A stretch of 64,000 nucleotides of DNA, taken from positions 1-64,000 of the forward strand of contig CAYJBH010000014.1 of NCBI GenBank assembly GCA_964368625.1, in the 5' to 3' direction. The position numbers and the translations under genes are program-made. The stretch's first letter is position 1. Every line of letters starts with the position of its first letter. The notes under the pieces are model-generated. The model made no database searches, was not told the origin of the DNA, and saw only the letters and a list, made by a program, of their open reading frames with translations. The stretch is from CAYJBH01 sp964368625 (GTDB lineage Bacteria > Bacillota > Clostridia > Oscillospirales > Ruminococcaceae). Shown in pieces: positions 1-9,753 of the stretch.

Positions 1-135
1 AACCTTCCAGTCGTCTCCCGAAAGTTCGATGGTTCTGTCACCTTTATAATCGGTAAACGGGATGTAGTAAGCTCTTGGTTCACAACAACCAATGTGAAGG
101 ATATTTGGATCTTCATAATAATTCTTTAACTTCAT
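1..135 (-). CDS. Beta-galactosidase, glycoside hydrolase family 2 (N-terminal fragment)
   Basis: Only the first 45 codons are inside the window; the gene continues past the left edge. The protein starts MKLKNYYEDPNILHIGCCEP and continues with RAYYIPF, then SGDDWKV. This opening (proline-rich lead, RAYYIPF, then the core beginning at a Trp-Lys pair) is typical of the sugar-binding domain of family 2 beta-galactosidases of Firmicutes. AAAGGAA lies seven bases before the ATG. The family hydrolyses terminal beta-galactosides such as lactose; the galK gene elsewhere in the window would phosphorylate the galactose released. The catalytic region is not visible, so substrate is inferred from the N-terminus only. 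Confidence 0.7.
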   Translation of the reverse strand, partial: MKLKNYYEDPNILHIGCCEPRAYYIPFTDYKGDRTIELSGDDWKV

Positions 136-199
136 ATATAATTCCTTTCATAGCTTGGGTAATTTGTTTTATCGATAGTTTATATAAAAATATAAATAA

Positions 200-1048
200 C
201 TAGTATCCATATTTTTTTGCACACAAAATATTATAGGTAACAACCGAAGCAACTACAATTACAAATCCTACAGCTGCAAATATTGTTATCATCTCGCCAT
301 AAAATATTGCAACCCAAACAGGATTGAAAATCGGCTCAACTGTACCAAGTAGGTTAGCTGTAACCGGACGAACATGTTTTAAAGCGATTGCAAGCAAAAC
401 ATAACCTCCACCTAAAATAATTCCCATGGCAATACCACCACCTACTACGTTTGGAGAAAAATCTGTTTCTTGCAATAAAAAGGGAAACCCAACAACAAAT
501 GACATTAGCTGTCCTACAAAAAAAGCTGAAAGTGCATCCCCTTTAGGTAGTATATTAGTCATAAAAACCACTGCGTAGGTGCAACCACTAATTAATGCAA
601 GGGCATCTCCGAGTATATTACCTGTCGAAAGGCTATCAAATAAAAAAAAGATAACCCCAATAAAAACCGAAAAACACATTGCTAAATCAAGCTTTTTCGG
701 TTTAATCTTAAATGCCGCATAGGAGAGTATGATAATAAATAGAGGACTTGTATACTGCAAAAGAATTGTGTTAGCAGCAGTAGTTAATCTATTTGAAACG
801 CAGTAAAGCGTAATTGTAAGCATAAGACATACACCGCTGAGTAAAACCCAGCGGTTAAATTTAATCTTATGTCCGATAATTTTTATGTATATAACCGTAA
901 TGATAAATGCAACCAGGCTTCTTGCAGAGTTAATGCTTAATGCATGCCATGGCAAAAGCTTAACTATTACACCACCGAAACTAAACAGTAGTGCTGCTGC
1001 AAGAGCTAGCCCCGGTCCACAAAAGCTTTTTTGTCTGAAATCAATCAT
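200..1048 (-). CDS. EamA/DMT-family transporter
   Basis: A 282-residue, very hydrophobic protein with about ten membrane segments arranged as two similar halves, the usual length and topology of the drug/metabolite (EamA) superfamily. The first half begins with a helix containing FSFGGVIVKLL, and the second half contains the typical TANLLGTVEPIFNPVWVAIF segment, matching the conserved T-x-x-N-x-x-x-x-x-E-P motif. It sits in the inner membrane and probably exports or imports a small metabolite; the substrate cannot be read from sequence. It lies 51 bp after valS on the same strand and could be cotranscribed. Confidence 0.8.
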   Translation of the reverse strand: MIDFRQKSFCGPGLALAAALLFSFGGVIVKLLPWHALSINSARSLVAFIITVIYIKIIGHKIKFNRWVLLSGVCLMLTITLYCVSNRLTTAANTILLQYTSPLFIIILSYAAFKIKPKKLDLAMCFSVFIGVIFFLFDSLSTGNILGDALALISGCTYAVVFMTNILPKGDALSAFFVGQLMSFVVGFPFLLQETDFSPNVVGGGIAMGIILGGGYVLLAIALKHVRPVTANLLGTVEPIFNPVWVAIFYGEMITIFAAVGFVIVVASVVTYNILCAKKYGY

Positions 1049-1099
1049 ATATACCTAACAAACACAAAACAAATCAATACATAAATTAACAATTAATAT

Positions 1100-3697
1100 T
1101 TATAGCTTTATTATGCTGTTTTCAATATCTTTCAATCGCTGTTCGGCAACCGAAAGCTTATCTTTTTGTTGTTGAACAAGATGTTGGGGGGCTTTATCAA
1201 CGAAACTTTTGTTTTGTAGTTTGGCCGATAGGAAATCAACCTCTTTTTTTGCTGATGCCAACTCCTTTTCAAGGCGCTGTCTTTCCTTTTCTGTATCAAT
1301 GAATCCTGAAAGTGGTAACACAACCTTAGCATCTGTTACAACAAGTGTTACAACCTCGCCTTGAGTACTATCTATTGGTGTAATGTTGCAGAATCTTTTA
1401 ATAAATCCGGTACAGCCTGAAAGATCTATTTCAGTTTCAATTACCGCATCTATAGCCTGCTTCGGTGGAATATTTCTTTCGCTTCTCAGGTTTCTAACAG
1501 CCTTAACGATCTCGATAGCAACATCAACCTCATGAACCTTTTCAAATTTTTGTTTCTCATCGTATTTTGGATATTCTTGTAGCATAATTGTTCCTTCGAG
1601 TGAAGGTATGCTTTGATATATTTCTTCGGTTACAAACGGCATAAAGGGATGCAATGCAGAAAGAATACCTCTAAGAATATACAAAAGAAATTGCTTTTGA
1701 TTTGTTTTTTGTTCCTCGTTATCACCGTTAAAAACAATCTTAGAAAACTCGATGGTAAAATCGCAGAAAACATTCCAAAGAAAATCTTCAACCTTAGCGG
1801 CCGCAAGCGCAACATCTAATTTTTGCATATGATCTTCTACGCTCTTTGCCATCTCAAAATAATGATGAAGAGTCCATCTATCGGTTATGGATAGCTTATC
1901 AAAATCCGGTAGGGAACAGGGGGTATCGTCTTCAATATACATCATTAAGAAACGTGATGCATTCCAAAGCTTATTTGCAAGGTTACGGCAATATTTAATT
2001 TTATCAAAGGAAACACGCATATCGGTTCCCGGAGTTGTTCCGAGAATCAACGACATTCTAAGTGCATCTGCACCGTATTCTTCTATAATCTCAAGCGGAT
2101 CGATACCGTTATCAAGAGATTTAGACATCTTGCGTCCCTGTTCATCCCTAACAATTCCGGTAAATAAAACACGTTCAAACGGTATTTTTCCTGTGTTATG
2201 AAGAGACGAGAAAACCATTCTTATAACCCAGAAAAAGATTATATCATATCCTGTTACAAGTGTATCGGTGGGGAAAAACTTTTCAAGATCGGCTGTTTTG
2301 TCCGGCCAACCAAGTGTAGAAAATGGCCATAATGCTGATGAGAACCATGTATCTAATGTGCTCTCATCCTGATGCACCTCATGTCCACAGGATGAGCATT
2401 TTTCCGGCTTTATTTTGGAAACTATTGTCTCTCCGCAGCTACAATGATAAGCAGGTATACGATGACCCCACCACAGTCGACGACTAATGCACCAATCCTT
2501 AATATTATCAAGCCAGTTCATGTAAGATTTTTCAAATCTAGGGGGTACTAATTTCAACTCGCCACTCTTAACAACATCAATTGCTGGTTTTGCTAACGAT
2601 TCCATCTTAACAAACCATTCAAGCGATAGCATGGGCTCAACAACACTAGAACAACGTGAACACACTCCCACGCTGTGGTTGTGTACCTTAGTGTTTACAA
2701 GCAAGCCTGCCTTGTCCATATCGGCAACAATCTTTTTGCGAGCATCAAACCTTTTTAAACCGGCATACTCTTTGTAATTATCGGTAATTAAACCTTCTTC
2801 GGTTAACATCATCTCCTGGGGTAGATTATGCCTTAATCCTACCTCATAGTCGTTAGGATCATGAGCAGGAGTAATTTTAACAACACCGGTACCAAACTCG
2901 CTATCTACATAGCTATCAGCAATAATCGGTATCTTTCTACCTACTAATGGAAGTATAACATTCTTACCTACTAACTGCTTATATCGCTCATCGTCAGGGT
3001 TCACCGCCACCGCAGTATCGCCAAGCATTGTTTCGGGGCGGGTAGTAGCTATCTCAACATTACCGCTTCCATCTTCAAGAGGATAGAGGAAATGCCAGAA
3101 ATTACCGTCACGGTCATCATGGTCTACCTCTGCATCGGAAAGGGCTGTAACACAATCAGGACACCAGTTAACAAGCCTTTTCGCGCGGTAAATTAAACCT
3201 TCTTCATAAAGTTTAATAAATACTTCGTTAACGGCTTTATTACAACCTTCATCAAGCGTAAAACGCTCACGTTCCCAGTCAAGCGAGGCGCCCAGTTCTC
3301 TTAGCTGAAGATTAATTCTATTTCCATATTTATTTCGCCAGTCCCATGCACGCTCTAGATATTTCTCACGTCCTATTTCTTCCTTAGATGTTCCTTCATC
3401 TAAAAGGGTACGAACAATTCGAGCCTCGGTAGCAATGGAGGCATGGTCGGTTCCCGGCATCCACATTGCAGCATATCCCTGCATACGTTTATGACGAATA
3501 AGTATATCCTGAATTGTTACCATCAGGGCATGTCCCATATGAAGCTGTCCTGTAATGTTTGGTGGGGGAATAGCTATTGAATATTTGGGCCTATTATCGT
3601 CTGTTTCGGCATGAAAATATCCATTTTCCATCCAGTAGCTATATAGGCGTTTTTCAAACTCTTTAGGGTTGTAATTCTTCGGTAGTTCCTTACGCAT
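1100..3697 (-). CDS. valS: Valyl-tRNA synthetase
   Basis: Class I aminoacyl-tRNA synthetase that charges tRNA-Val with valine and edits threonyl errors; it acts in the cytoplasm. The HIGH signature appears as HMGH at residues 53-56 inside PPPNITGQLHMGHAL and the KMSKS loop as GRKMSKSLDN at about residue 525. The editing insert has TTRPETMLGDTAV. The last 65 residues form the charged coiled coil (KERQRLEKELASAKKEV) that valine enzymes use to grip tRNA. Length 865 fits the family. I chose the ATG at 3695-3697 because GGAAAGG stands seven bases upstream; an in-frame ATG five codons earlier has no such site. No T-box leader is present in the 69-bp gap upstream. Confidence 0.97.
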   Translation of the reverse strand: MRKELPKNYNPKEFEKRLYSYWMENGYFHAETDDNRPKYSIAIPPPNITGQLHMGHALMVTIQDILIRHKRMQGYAAMWMPGTDHASIATEARIVRTLLDEGTSKEEIGREKYLERAWDWRNKYGNRINLQLRELGASLDWERERFTLDEGCNKAVNEVFIKLYEEGLIYRAKRLVNWCPDCVTALSDAEVDHDDRDGNFWHFLYPLEDGSGNVEIATTRPETMLGDTAVAVNPDDERYKQLVGKNVILPLVGRKIPIIADSYVDSEFGTGVVKITPAHDPNDYEVGLRHNLPQEMMLTEEGLITDNYKEYAGLKRFDARKKIVADMDKAGLLVNTKVHNHSVGVCSRCSSVVEPMLSLEWFVKMESLAKPAIDVVKSGELKLVPPRFEKSYMNWLDNIKDWCISRRLWWGHRIPAYHCSCGETIVSKIKPEKCSSCGHEVHQDESTLDTWFSSALWPFSTLGWPDKTADLEKFFPTDTLVTGYDIIFFWVIRMVFSSLHNTGKIPFERVLFTGIVRDEQGRKMSKSLDNGIDPLEIIEEYGADALRMSLILGTTPGTDMRVSFDKIKYCRNLANKLWNASRFLMMYIEDDTPCSLPDFDKLSITDRWTLHHYFEMAKSVEDHMQKLDVALAAAKVEDFLWNVFCDFTIEFSKIVFNGDNEEQKTNQKQFLLYILRGILSALHPFMPFVTEEIYQSIPSLEGTIMLQEYPKYDEKQKFEKVHEVDVAIEIVKAVRNLRSERNIPPKQAIDAVIETEIDLSGCTGFIKRFCNITPIDSTQGEVVTLVVTDAKVVLPLSGFIDTEKERQRLEKELASAKKEVDFLSAKLQNKSFVDKAPQHLVQQQKDKLSVAEQRLKDIENSIIKL

Positions 3698-3766
3698 TAA
3701 AATCCTTTCCAAAAAAATGCTTTTATCTATTATAACGTTAAAATGTTAAGTATGCAAGAATATTAT

Positions 3767-4333
3767 TTATTCTAACATCTCACCTAAAAAGGTTATTGTT
3801 ATTGCAACTCCCTTATCGCAGACTACTGATCTAAAATCAGAGTCGTTTGTGCTAAATGTATTTTCGTTTGTTCCGTATTTAGAGTAGATTAGTATCTCTT
3901 TATTAAGCTCGATGTCAACCGCATTTCTTTCCCACCCGAATACCTGCATTGATGTCTCGGTAAAGTTAACATCTAAATTTGGTGTAGTATACTTGGTATG
4001 ACCGTTATCATCAATAGTGTATAATGAAAAGGAGTTGTCTGTTATTTTTATAGCCAGCTTAGAGTTTAGGTTAGAAACAACCGATTGAGTTTTTCCGTAG
4101 TTAACCCAAACATCATCTTCATACACCCAAACATCAAATGATACTGCTTCTACACTATCGTTAACAACAATATCATAAAAAGCTATTTCATCATCAAAAA
4201 GGGATAGAACTTCGGTAGTTTCTTCTGTAAAGGTAGTTGGTTTTACAATCATTGCTTCCTCTTTTTGCGAACAACCGGTTAAAAATATCGTAATTAATCC
4301 AACAGCTAACAGCCAGCAAAATATCTTTTTCAT
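3767..4333 (-). CDS. Predicted lipoprotein of unknown function
   Basis: The 188-residue product begins with a lysine-led hydrophobic signal and a lipobox, LTGC, placing the lipidated cysteine at about residue 21, followed by SQKEEA. It is therefore expected to be anchored on the outer face of the membrane. The rest is polar, rich in Asp, Thr and Val with many alternating hydrophobic residues, suggesting a beta-rich domain. I recognise no family. AAAGGA precedes the ATG. It lies between pfkA and valS on the same strand, but neither neighbour explains its job. Confidence 0.75.
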   Translation of the reverse strand: MKKIFCWLLAVGLITIFLTGCSQKEEAMIVKPTTFTEETTEVLSLFDDEIAFYDIVVNDSVEAVSFDVWVYEDDVWVNYGKTQSVVSNLNSKLAIKITDNSFSLYTIDDNGHTKYTTPNLDVNFTETSMQVFGWERNAVDIELNKEILIYSKYGTNENTFSTNDSDFRSVVCDKGVAITITFLGEMLE

Positions 4334-4408
4334 TCCTTTACTCCAAATTTATCATAAACGTCTCGGTTCTGCAATACAACAGCTCCGAGACATTGTTGAG
4401 TTTTATTG

Positions 4409-5485
4409 CTAACCTAGAGAAATCCCCATTTTCCTTGCAACGCTTATCATATCATCATTTTCAGGAACAAGCTTTTTGCGTCCGGCAACTGTTGTTAGCA
4501 GATTTGCCGTAACAACATTATTTACCATGGCTACCGATGTTCCATACTGTTCAAGCTCTATCAACTTTGCAGCAAAAGCTCCAAACTGGGTTGCTAAAAC
4601 TCTGTCGTATGCAGAAGGGGATCCACCTCTTTGTATATGACCTGGAACAGCCATTCTCGTTTCAAACCCTGTTTCCGATTGTATTGTCTCTGCAATTATT
4701 TTAGTGGATGTTGCTGTTCCTTTTTCGGCAAAGTATTCTTCACGCTCACGTCTTTTAAGCGAGCTTAGTTCCTTGCTATATACACCTTCAGCTACTGCAA
4801 TAATAGAAAAGCTTTTACCTTCTTTATGTCTACGTTCAATAGCTTTAACAATATTATTCATGTTGTATGGCATTTCAGGTAAAAGAATAATATCTGCCCC
4901 TCCGGCTATTCCGGCATATAATGTTAACCATCCGGCTTTGTTTCCCATAAGTTCAATAACCATAACCCTACGATGGCTAGATGCAGTTGTATGAATTCTA
5001 TCAATAACATCAGTTGCAATATCTACCGCACTGTGAAAACCGAAGGTAACATCGGTACCGAAGATGTCGTTATCTATTGTTTTTGGTAAACCAATAATGT
5101 TAAGTCCATTTTCCGAAAGTAGGTTTGCAGTTTTATGGGTACCGTTTCCACCTAGGCACAAAAGACAATCTAGTTTTAACTTTTTATAGTTCTTCTTCAT
5201 CTCATCAACCTTATCAAGGTTGTCGGATCCTTTTTCCTGCATTTCACTAAATGGGGTTCGTTTAGTTCCAAGTATCGTTCCACCTCTGGTAAGAATACCG
5301 GAAAAGTCGATGGACTCCATTTCTTTGTAGTCGCCATGAATAAGACCATAATAACCGTTTTGTATACCGATTATCTCAACATCGTTTTTAAAGCGTTGAT
5401 ACAAGCCTTTTGCAGCACCTCTAATGGTCGCATTAAGTCCCGGGCAGTCGCCGCCAGCAGTTAAAATACCCACGCGTTTTTTCAT
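4409..5485 (-). CDS. pfkA: 6-phosphofructokinase
   Basis: Phosphorylates fructose 6-phosphate to fructose 1,6-bisphosphate, the committed step of glycolysis. The nucleotide loop is GGDCPGLN (11-18), the phosphoryl-transfer motif is PKTIDND (134-140, catalytic Asp138), and the substrate loop is ELMGNKAGW. The donor-selecting positions read GGNGT (112-116) and Lys135. In the family, Gly at the fourth position of this loop goes with ATP use and Asp with pyrophosphate, while Lys at the KTIDND position is shared by both. This combination (Gly, Lys) is the ATP-using group III type; Asn114, where most enzymes carry Asp or Glu, is unusual. Length 358 suits group III. A GGAGG site precedes the start. 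Confidence 0.92.
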   Translation of the reverse strand: MKKRVGILTAGGDCPGLNATIRGAAKGLYQRFKNDVEIIGIQNGYYGLIHGDYKEMESIDFSGILTRGGTILGTKRTPFSEMQEKGSDNLDKVDEMKKNYKKLKLDCLLCLGGNGTHKTANLLSENGLNIIGLPKTIDNDIFGTDVTFGFHSAVDIATDVIDRIHTTASSHRRVMVIELMGNKAGWLTLYAGIAGGADIILLPEMPYNMNNIVKAIERRHKEGKSFSIIAVAEGVYSKELSSLKRREREEYFAEKGTATSTKIIAETIQSETGFETRMAVPGHIQRGGSPSAYDRVLATQFGAFAAKLIELEQYGTSVAMVNNVVTANLLTTVAGRKKLVPENDDMISVARKMGISLG

Positions 5486-5500
5486 GACAATGCCTCCTTT

Positions 5501-7747
5501 TTATTCTAATGTTAATTGTTCCGATTGGTCGGTTTTTATTATCTGTCCTGTAGATGGTAAACTACGGACTCGATAACGATAAGAATCCGGGATACTTTCG
5601 TTAGAAAACACCGAAACGCCATTTATCTGTATCCCTTTACGAAGCTTAACAACCTGAACGCCCTGAGTGTTCTTTGTAGTTTTAACGGTTAGTTGAGCAG
5701 TATTTAGTATTAACATTCTACCGGCAGATGTTTCTATAGAAATATCTGCATCTTCTTTTAGGTAAAAGAATTTTATTGTGTTGCTTTTATTGTTAAAAGC
5801 ATTGAGAAGTTTTTTACGATTTAGCTTAGTTTGATATGCAGTTATATCTACTTTTGCTATTCGCCCGTCATCAAATACAAATATCATAAAACCGGTATAC
5901 TGTTCAACAACAGCCATAAACAAGCACAACTCATCTTCTTCAAAGCTAAGTGCAGCTGGAAGATAGTCACCGATAACACTTGCTTTTGTATCATCAAACT
6001 GAGCAGCAAAACACTTGTAAACCTGAGCCTTGTTTGTAAAGAACAACAGCTCGGCATTATTGCGTGTTTCCTCGCTATGGCGAATACTATCGCCCTCTTT
6101 TAGCTTTTGCTCTCCACTCATCCTTAAGGATTGTGCCGTTATCTTTTTAATATAGTTTTCCTCGGTAAAGAAAACAGTAACAGGATAGTCCGCAAGCTCT
6201 TGAACCTCGTCCTTAACTGTTGCAGGCTGTGCCGAGTATAAAATTTCGCTGCGGCGAGGAATTGCATATTTATCTTTAACCTCGCGAAGTTCTTCACAGA
6301 TAACCTTTAACAGCTTCTTTTTATTTTCAAGTAGATCTTCAAGATCATAAATTTCGTCTCGAAGTTTATCAACCTCTTCTGTTCTGCGAAGTATATAGTT
6401 ACGATTTAGCTGACGAAGCCTAATTTCAGCAACATACTCTGCCTGAATTTTGTCTATACCAAAACCTATCATTAGGTTTGGAACAACCTCATCCTCCTCT
6501 TCGGTTTCACGAACTATCCTAACTGCCTTATCGATATCAAGCAGAATAGCCTTAAGACCGAGTAAAAGGTGCAGACGTTTTTTCTTTTCGCCTGCCATAT
6601 AAAATGTTCTTCTTTTAACCGATAGCAGCCTAAAAGCAATCCACTCGTTAAGAATATCCTTAACGCCTAAGGTTTGAGGGGTGCCACCGATAATAAGGTT
6701 AAAGTTGCAGGAAAAGCTATCTTCAAGCGGTGTCATTGCAAAAAGACGATTCATAAGTTTTTCAGGGTCGGTGCCGCGCTTTAAATCGAGGGTTAACATA
6801 AGTCCGCCAAGATCGGTTTCGTCGCGCATGTCTGAAATTTCTTTTACCTTGCCTGTCTTAACCAGCTCGGATATCTTATCCATTATCGCTTCTATGGTGG
6901 TAGTATAGGGGATTTCGGTTATCTCTATGCGGTTTCCGTCTTTTATATACTCGTATCTACTGCGAACCCGAATAGATCCACGTCCATTCTCATAAATATT
7001 AGACAACTCATCTGCATTATGAAGAATCTGTCCACCGCCAACAAAATCGGCATTATGCAGTGTTGATTCTATAGGGTGACTAGCATCCTTAATAAGAGCA
7101 ATGGTAGTATCGCAGATTTCGCCAAGATTAAAGCTACAGATACTGCTTGCCATACCTACAGCAATTCCGATGGTACAGTTTGTTAATATATTTGGATAGC
7201 AAACAGGGAGCAGGGTAGGCTCGGTTCTGGTATTATCGTAGTTTGGAATAAAGTCAACCGTATCCTTATCTATATCGCGAAACAGCAACTCGGAAACCGG
7301 AGCAAGTTTTGCCTCGGTATACCTGCTTGCAGCATATGCCATATCGCGCGAATAAAACTTACCAAAGTTTCCCTTAGATTCAACAAGCGGATTTAAAAGT
7401 GCCTCATTACCGGTAGAGAGTCTAACCATTGTTTCATAAATAGCACTATCACCATGAGGGTTTAGTCTCATGGTTGTTCCAACAATGTTAGCACTCTTGG
7501 TCTTAGCACCTTTTAAAAGCCCCATATCGTACATGGTATAGAGCAGTTTTCGGTGAGACGGCTTAAGCCCATCAATCTCCGGCAATGCACGGCTAATAAT
7601 AACGCTCATTGCATAGGGCATGTAGTTTTTTTCTAATGTCTCGGTTATTCGATTTTGCAGAACAATGCCGGCATCGGCTATCTCGATATTATCATCAAGT
7701 GCCGTTTTACGTTTCTTTTTTACCTCTTCATTTCTTTTTTTTGCCAT
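5501..7747 (-). CDS. Type IIA topoisomerase subunit A, topoisomerase IV (ParC)-like
   Basis: The breakage-reunion subunit of a type IIA DNA topoisomerase. The winged-helix and tower core starts with the LEKNYMPYAMSVIISRALP block (about 38-56), the quinolone-contact helix contains GDSAIYETMVR (99-109), and the catalytic tyrosine is Tyr143 in SRYTEAKLAP. The 748-residue length and the lack of any QRRGGKG-like gyrase box in the C-terminal beta-pinwheel argue for a decatenating topoisomerase IV-like enzyme rather than gyrase. The lysine-rich N-terminal tail (residues 2-15) is unusual. It follows the B subunit by 26 bp on the same strand, so the two form one unit. Confidence 0.85.
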   Translation of the reverse strand: MAKKRNEEVKKKRKTALDDNIEIADAGIVLQNRITETLEKNYMPYAMSVIISRALPEIDGLKPSHRKLLYTMYDMGLLKGAKTKSANIVGTTMRLNPHGDSAIYETMVRLSTGNEALLNPLVESKGNFGKFYSRDMAYAASRYTEAKLAPVSELLFRDIDKDTVDFIPNYDNTRTEPTLLPVCYPNILTNCTIGIAVGMASSICSFNLGEICDTTIALIKDASHPIESTLHNADFVGGGQILHNADELSNIYENGRGSIRVRSRYEYIKDGNRIEITEIPYTTTIEAIMDKISELVKTGKVKEISDMRDETDLGGLMLTLDLKRGTDPEKLMNRLFAMTPLEDSFSCNFNLIIGGTPQTLGVKDILNEWIAFRLLSVKRRTFYMAGEKKKRLHLLLGLKAILLDIDKAVRIVRETEEEDEVVPNLMIGFGIDKIQAEYVAEIRLRQLNRNYILRRTEEVDKLRDEIYDLEDLLENKKKLLKVICEELREVKDKYAIPRRSEILYSAQPATVKDEVQELADYPVTVFFTEENYIKKITAQSLRMSGEQKLKEGDSIRHSEETRNNAELLFFTNKAQVYKCFAAQFDDTKASVIGDYLPAALSFEEDELCLFMAVVEQYTGFMIFVFDDGRIAKVDITAYQTKLNRKKLLNAFNNKSNTIKFFYLKEDADISIETSAGRMLILNTAQLTVKTTKNTQGVQVVKLRKGIQINGVSVFSNESIPDSYRYRVRSLPSTGQIIKTDQSEQLTLE

Positions 7748-7773
7748 AACTTCCTTTTTAATTCAATACTGTT

Positions 7774-9753
7774 TTAAGAAACATCAATATCTTCAAGATA
7801 CTCGTAACCGTGGTTTGCAATAAATTCCTTACGCCCAGCAAGGTTATCGCCTAGTAGAAGCTCAAATACCGAGGCAGTATGCTCGGTAGTGTCTCGCTCT
7901 ACCTTAATTAGCCTTCTGCTTTCCGGATTCATGGTGGTCATCCACATCATGTCAGCCTCGTTCTCGCCAAGACCTTTACTGCGTTGTAGGGTAAAACTTT
8001 CCTTGCCGATTTTTTCAAGAATTGAACTCTTTTCCTGTTCGGTGTATGCAAAGTAAGTTTTCTTTTTAGTGTTAATCTCATAAAGAGGGGATTCGGCGAT
8101 ATAAATATACCCCTGTTCAATCAGCTCCGGCATTAATCTATAAAACAGAGCAAGTATCAACGTTCTTATCTGGTAGCCGTCAACGTCGGCATCAGTACAT
8201 ATAATAATTTTGTTCCAGCGTAGCGAATCGATATCAAAACCCGCAATTCCGGTTTTAGCCTTGCCCGGAACGTCAACACCACAACCTAAAACCTTAATAA
8301 TATCGGTAATAATTTCACTTTTAAATATACGTGGATAGTCAGATTTAAGGCAGTTTAATATTTTACCTCTTACCGGTATTATAGCCTGGAACTCGGCATT
8401 TCTACTTGTTTTACAGGCACCGAGAGCAGAATCACCCTCAACAATATATAACTCTCTTAATGATAAATCCTTTGTTCTGCAATCAACAAATTTTTGAACC
8501 CTATTAGCAATATCTATATCTCTTCCAATGGTCTTTTTTAGGTTCTGCCTTGTTTTTTCTGCCTGTTCACGACTTTGTTTGTTTACCAAAATTTGTGATG
8601 CAATCTTCTGGGCATCATCCGGCTTTTCGATAAAATAAACCTCTAGCTGATGCTTTAAAAAATCGGTCATTGCCTGGGCAATAAAACGGTTGGTTATAGC
8701 TTTTTTTGTCTGGTTTTCGTAGGAAGTTTGGGTAGAAAATCCTGAGGTTACTATGCAAAGGCAATCCTGAACATCGGCAAAGGTAATTCTACTCTCACCT
8801 TTTTTATATAGATTCTTCTGTTTTAAATAGCTGTCTATCTGGTTAACAAAAGCCGTTTTAACTGCACGCTCCGGAGATCCACCATGTTCAAGGTAGCTGG
8901 AGTTATGATAGTATTCGAGTAGGGTATGCTTATTAGAAAAACAGAAAGTTGCATTCATCTGCACCCTGTACTCCGGCCTGTCCTCACGGTCACGACCTAC
9001 CGCGCTACTTTGACATGTTAATACCGGTGTGATATATTCATCACCAACAATTTCGATTAGATAATCTTCAATGCCCTTTTCATAAAGGTAAACTGTTTCG
9101 GTTTTTCCCTCGGCTGTCTCAACTACCAGCTCAAAGGTGATGCCTGCATTAACAACAGCCTGCCTTTTTATCGTATCGTGAAGATATTCTACATCTATAT
9201 CAACATCTGTAAAAACATCATTATCCGGAAGATATCTAATACAGCTCCCGGTTTTCTTTCGTCTTGTTTCTTCTTTAATTAAGCCGCCAACATTTTCTCC
9301 TCTTTCAAAATCAAGGTGATAATGCAGTCCATCTCGATAGACATCCACCGTCATGTATCGAGATGCATACTGGGTTGCACAAAGTCCAAGTCCGTTTAAG
9401 CCGAGGGAATATGCATAGCTCTCATCATCCTCGTTGTACTTGCCGCCGGCATAAAGTTCACAAAAAAGAAGCTCCCAGTTAAACCTATCCTCTTTCTGGT
9501 TAAAGTCAACCGGAATACCTCTTCCAAAGTCTTCAATTTCTACACTGCCATCTTTAAATTTTTTTACAATAATCTTATCGCCGTTGCCGCCTCTGGCCTC
9601 GTCAATTGAGTTTGAAAGTATTTCAAAAACGGTATGTCTACATCCTTCAATACCATCACTGCCAAAGATTACACCCGGGCGCTTACGCACCCGGTCTGCA
9701 CCTTTTAAACTCTGTATGCTATCGTTATCATAGGTCTGAGTCTTTTTTGTCAT
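7774..9753 (-). CDS. Type IIA topoisomerase subunit B, topoisomerase IV (ParE)-like
   Basis: The ATPase and Toprim subunit paired with the downstream A subunit. The GHKL ATPase has the catalytic glutamate Glu44 and Asn48 in VFEILSNSIDEA, the DFGRGIP loop and LGLNGLGLCA. The Toprim domain has IVEGDSALGACKTSRN and CTDADVDGYQIRTLILALF. Typical GyrB and ParE proteins read EGDSAGGSAKQGR and DADVDGAHIRTLLL here, so this is a divergent paralogue. Length 659 is ParE-like. The first codons overlap the last 26 bases of ftsH, pointing to translational coupling. It probably helps unlink daughter chromosomes; a housekeeping gyrase would be expected elsewhere in the genome. Confidence 0.85.
   Translation of the reverse strand: MTKKTQTYDNDSIQSLKGADRVRKRPGVIFGSDGIEGCRHTVFEILSNSIDEARGGNGDKIIVKKFKDGSVEIEDFGRGIPVDFNQKEDRFNWELLFCELYAGGKYNEDDESYAYSLGLNGLGLCATQYASRYMTVDVYRDGLHYHLDFERGENVGGLIKEETRRKKTGSCIRYLPDNDVFTDVDIDVEYLHDTIKRQAVVNAGITFELVVETAEGKTETVYLYEKGIEDYLIEIVGDEYITPVLTCQSSAVGRDREDRPEYRVQMNATFCFSNKHTLLEYYHNSSYLEHGGSPERAVKTAFVNQIDSYLKQKNLYKKGESRITFADVQDCLCIVTSGFSTQTSYENQTKKAITNRFIAQAMTDFLKHQLEVYFIEKPDDAQKIASQILVNKQSREQAEKTRQNLKKTIGRDIDIANRVQKFVDCRTKDLSLRELYIVEGDSALGACKTSRNAEFQAIIPVRGKILNCLKSDYPRIFKSEIITDIIKVLGCGVDVPGKAKTGIAGFDIDSLRWNKIIICTDADVDGYQIRTLILALFYRLMPELIEQGYIYIAESPLYEINTKKKTYFAYTEQEKSSILEKIGKESFTLQRSKGLGENEADMMWMTTMNPESRRLIKVERDTTEHTASVFELLLGDNLAGRKEFIANHGYEYLEDIDVS

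Noticed and set aside
3698..3766. T-box leader for valS
   Set aside because: The gap to the upstream gene is 69 bp, too short for a T-box, and no specifier or terminator structure is visible.
4409..5485. Pyrophosphate-dependent phosphofructokinase
   Set aside because: The Lys in PKTIDND is shared with that class, but the donor-site residue is Gly, not Asp, which fits ATP use.
5501..9753. Naming the pair gyrA and gyrB
   Set aside because: No gyrase box is seen in the A subunit and the B subunit has the shorter ParE-like length; I kept topoisomerase IV-like.
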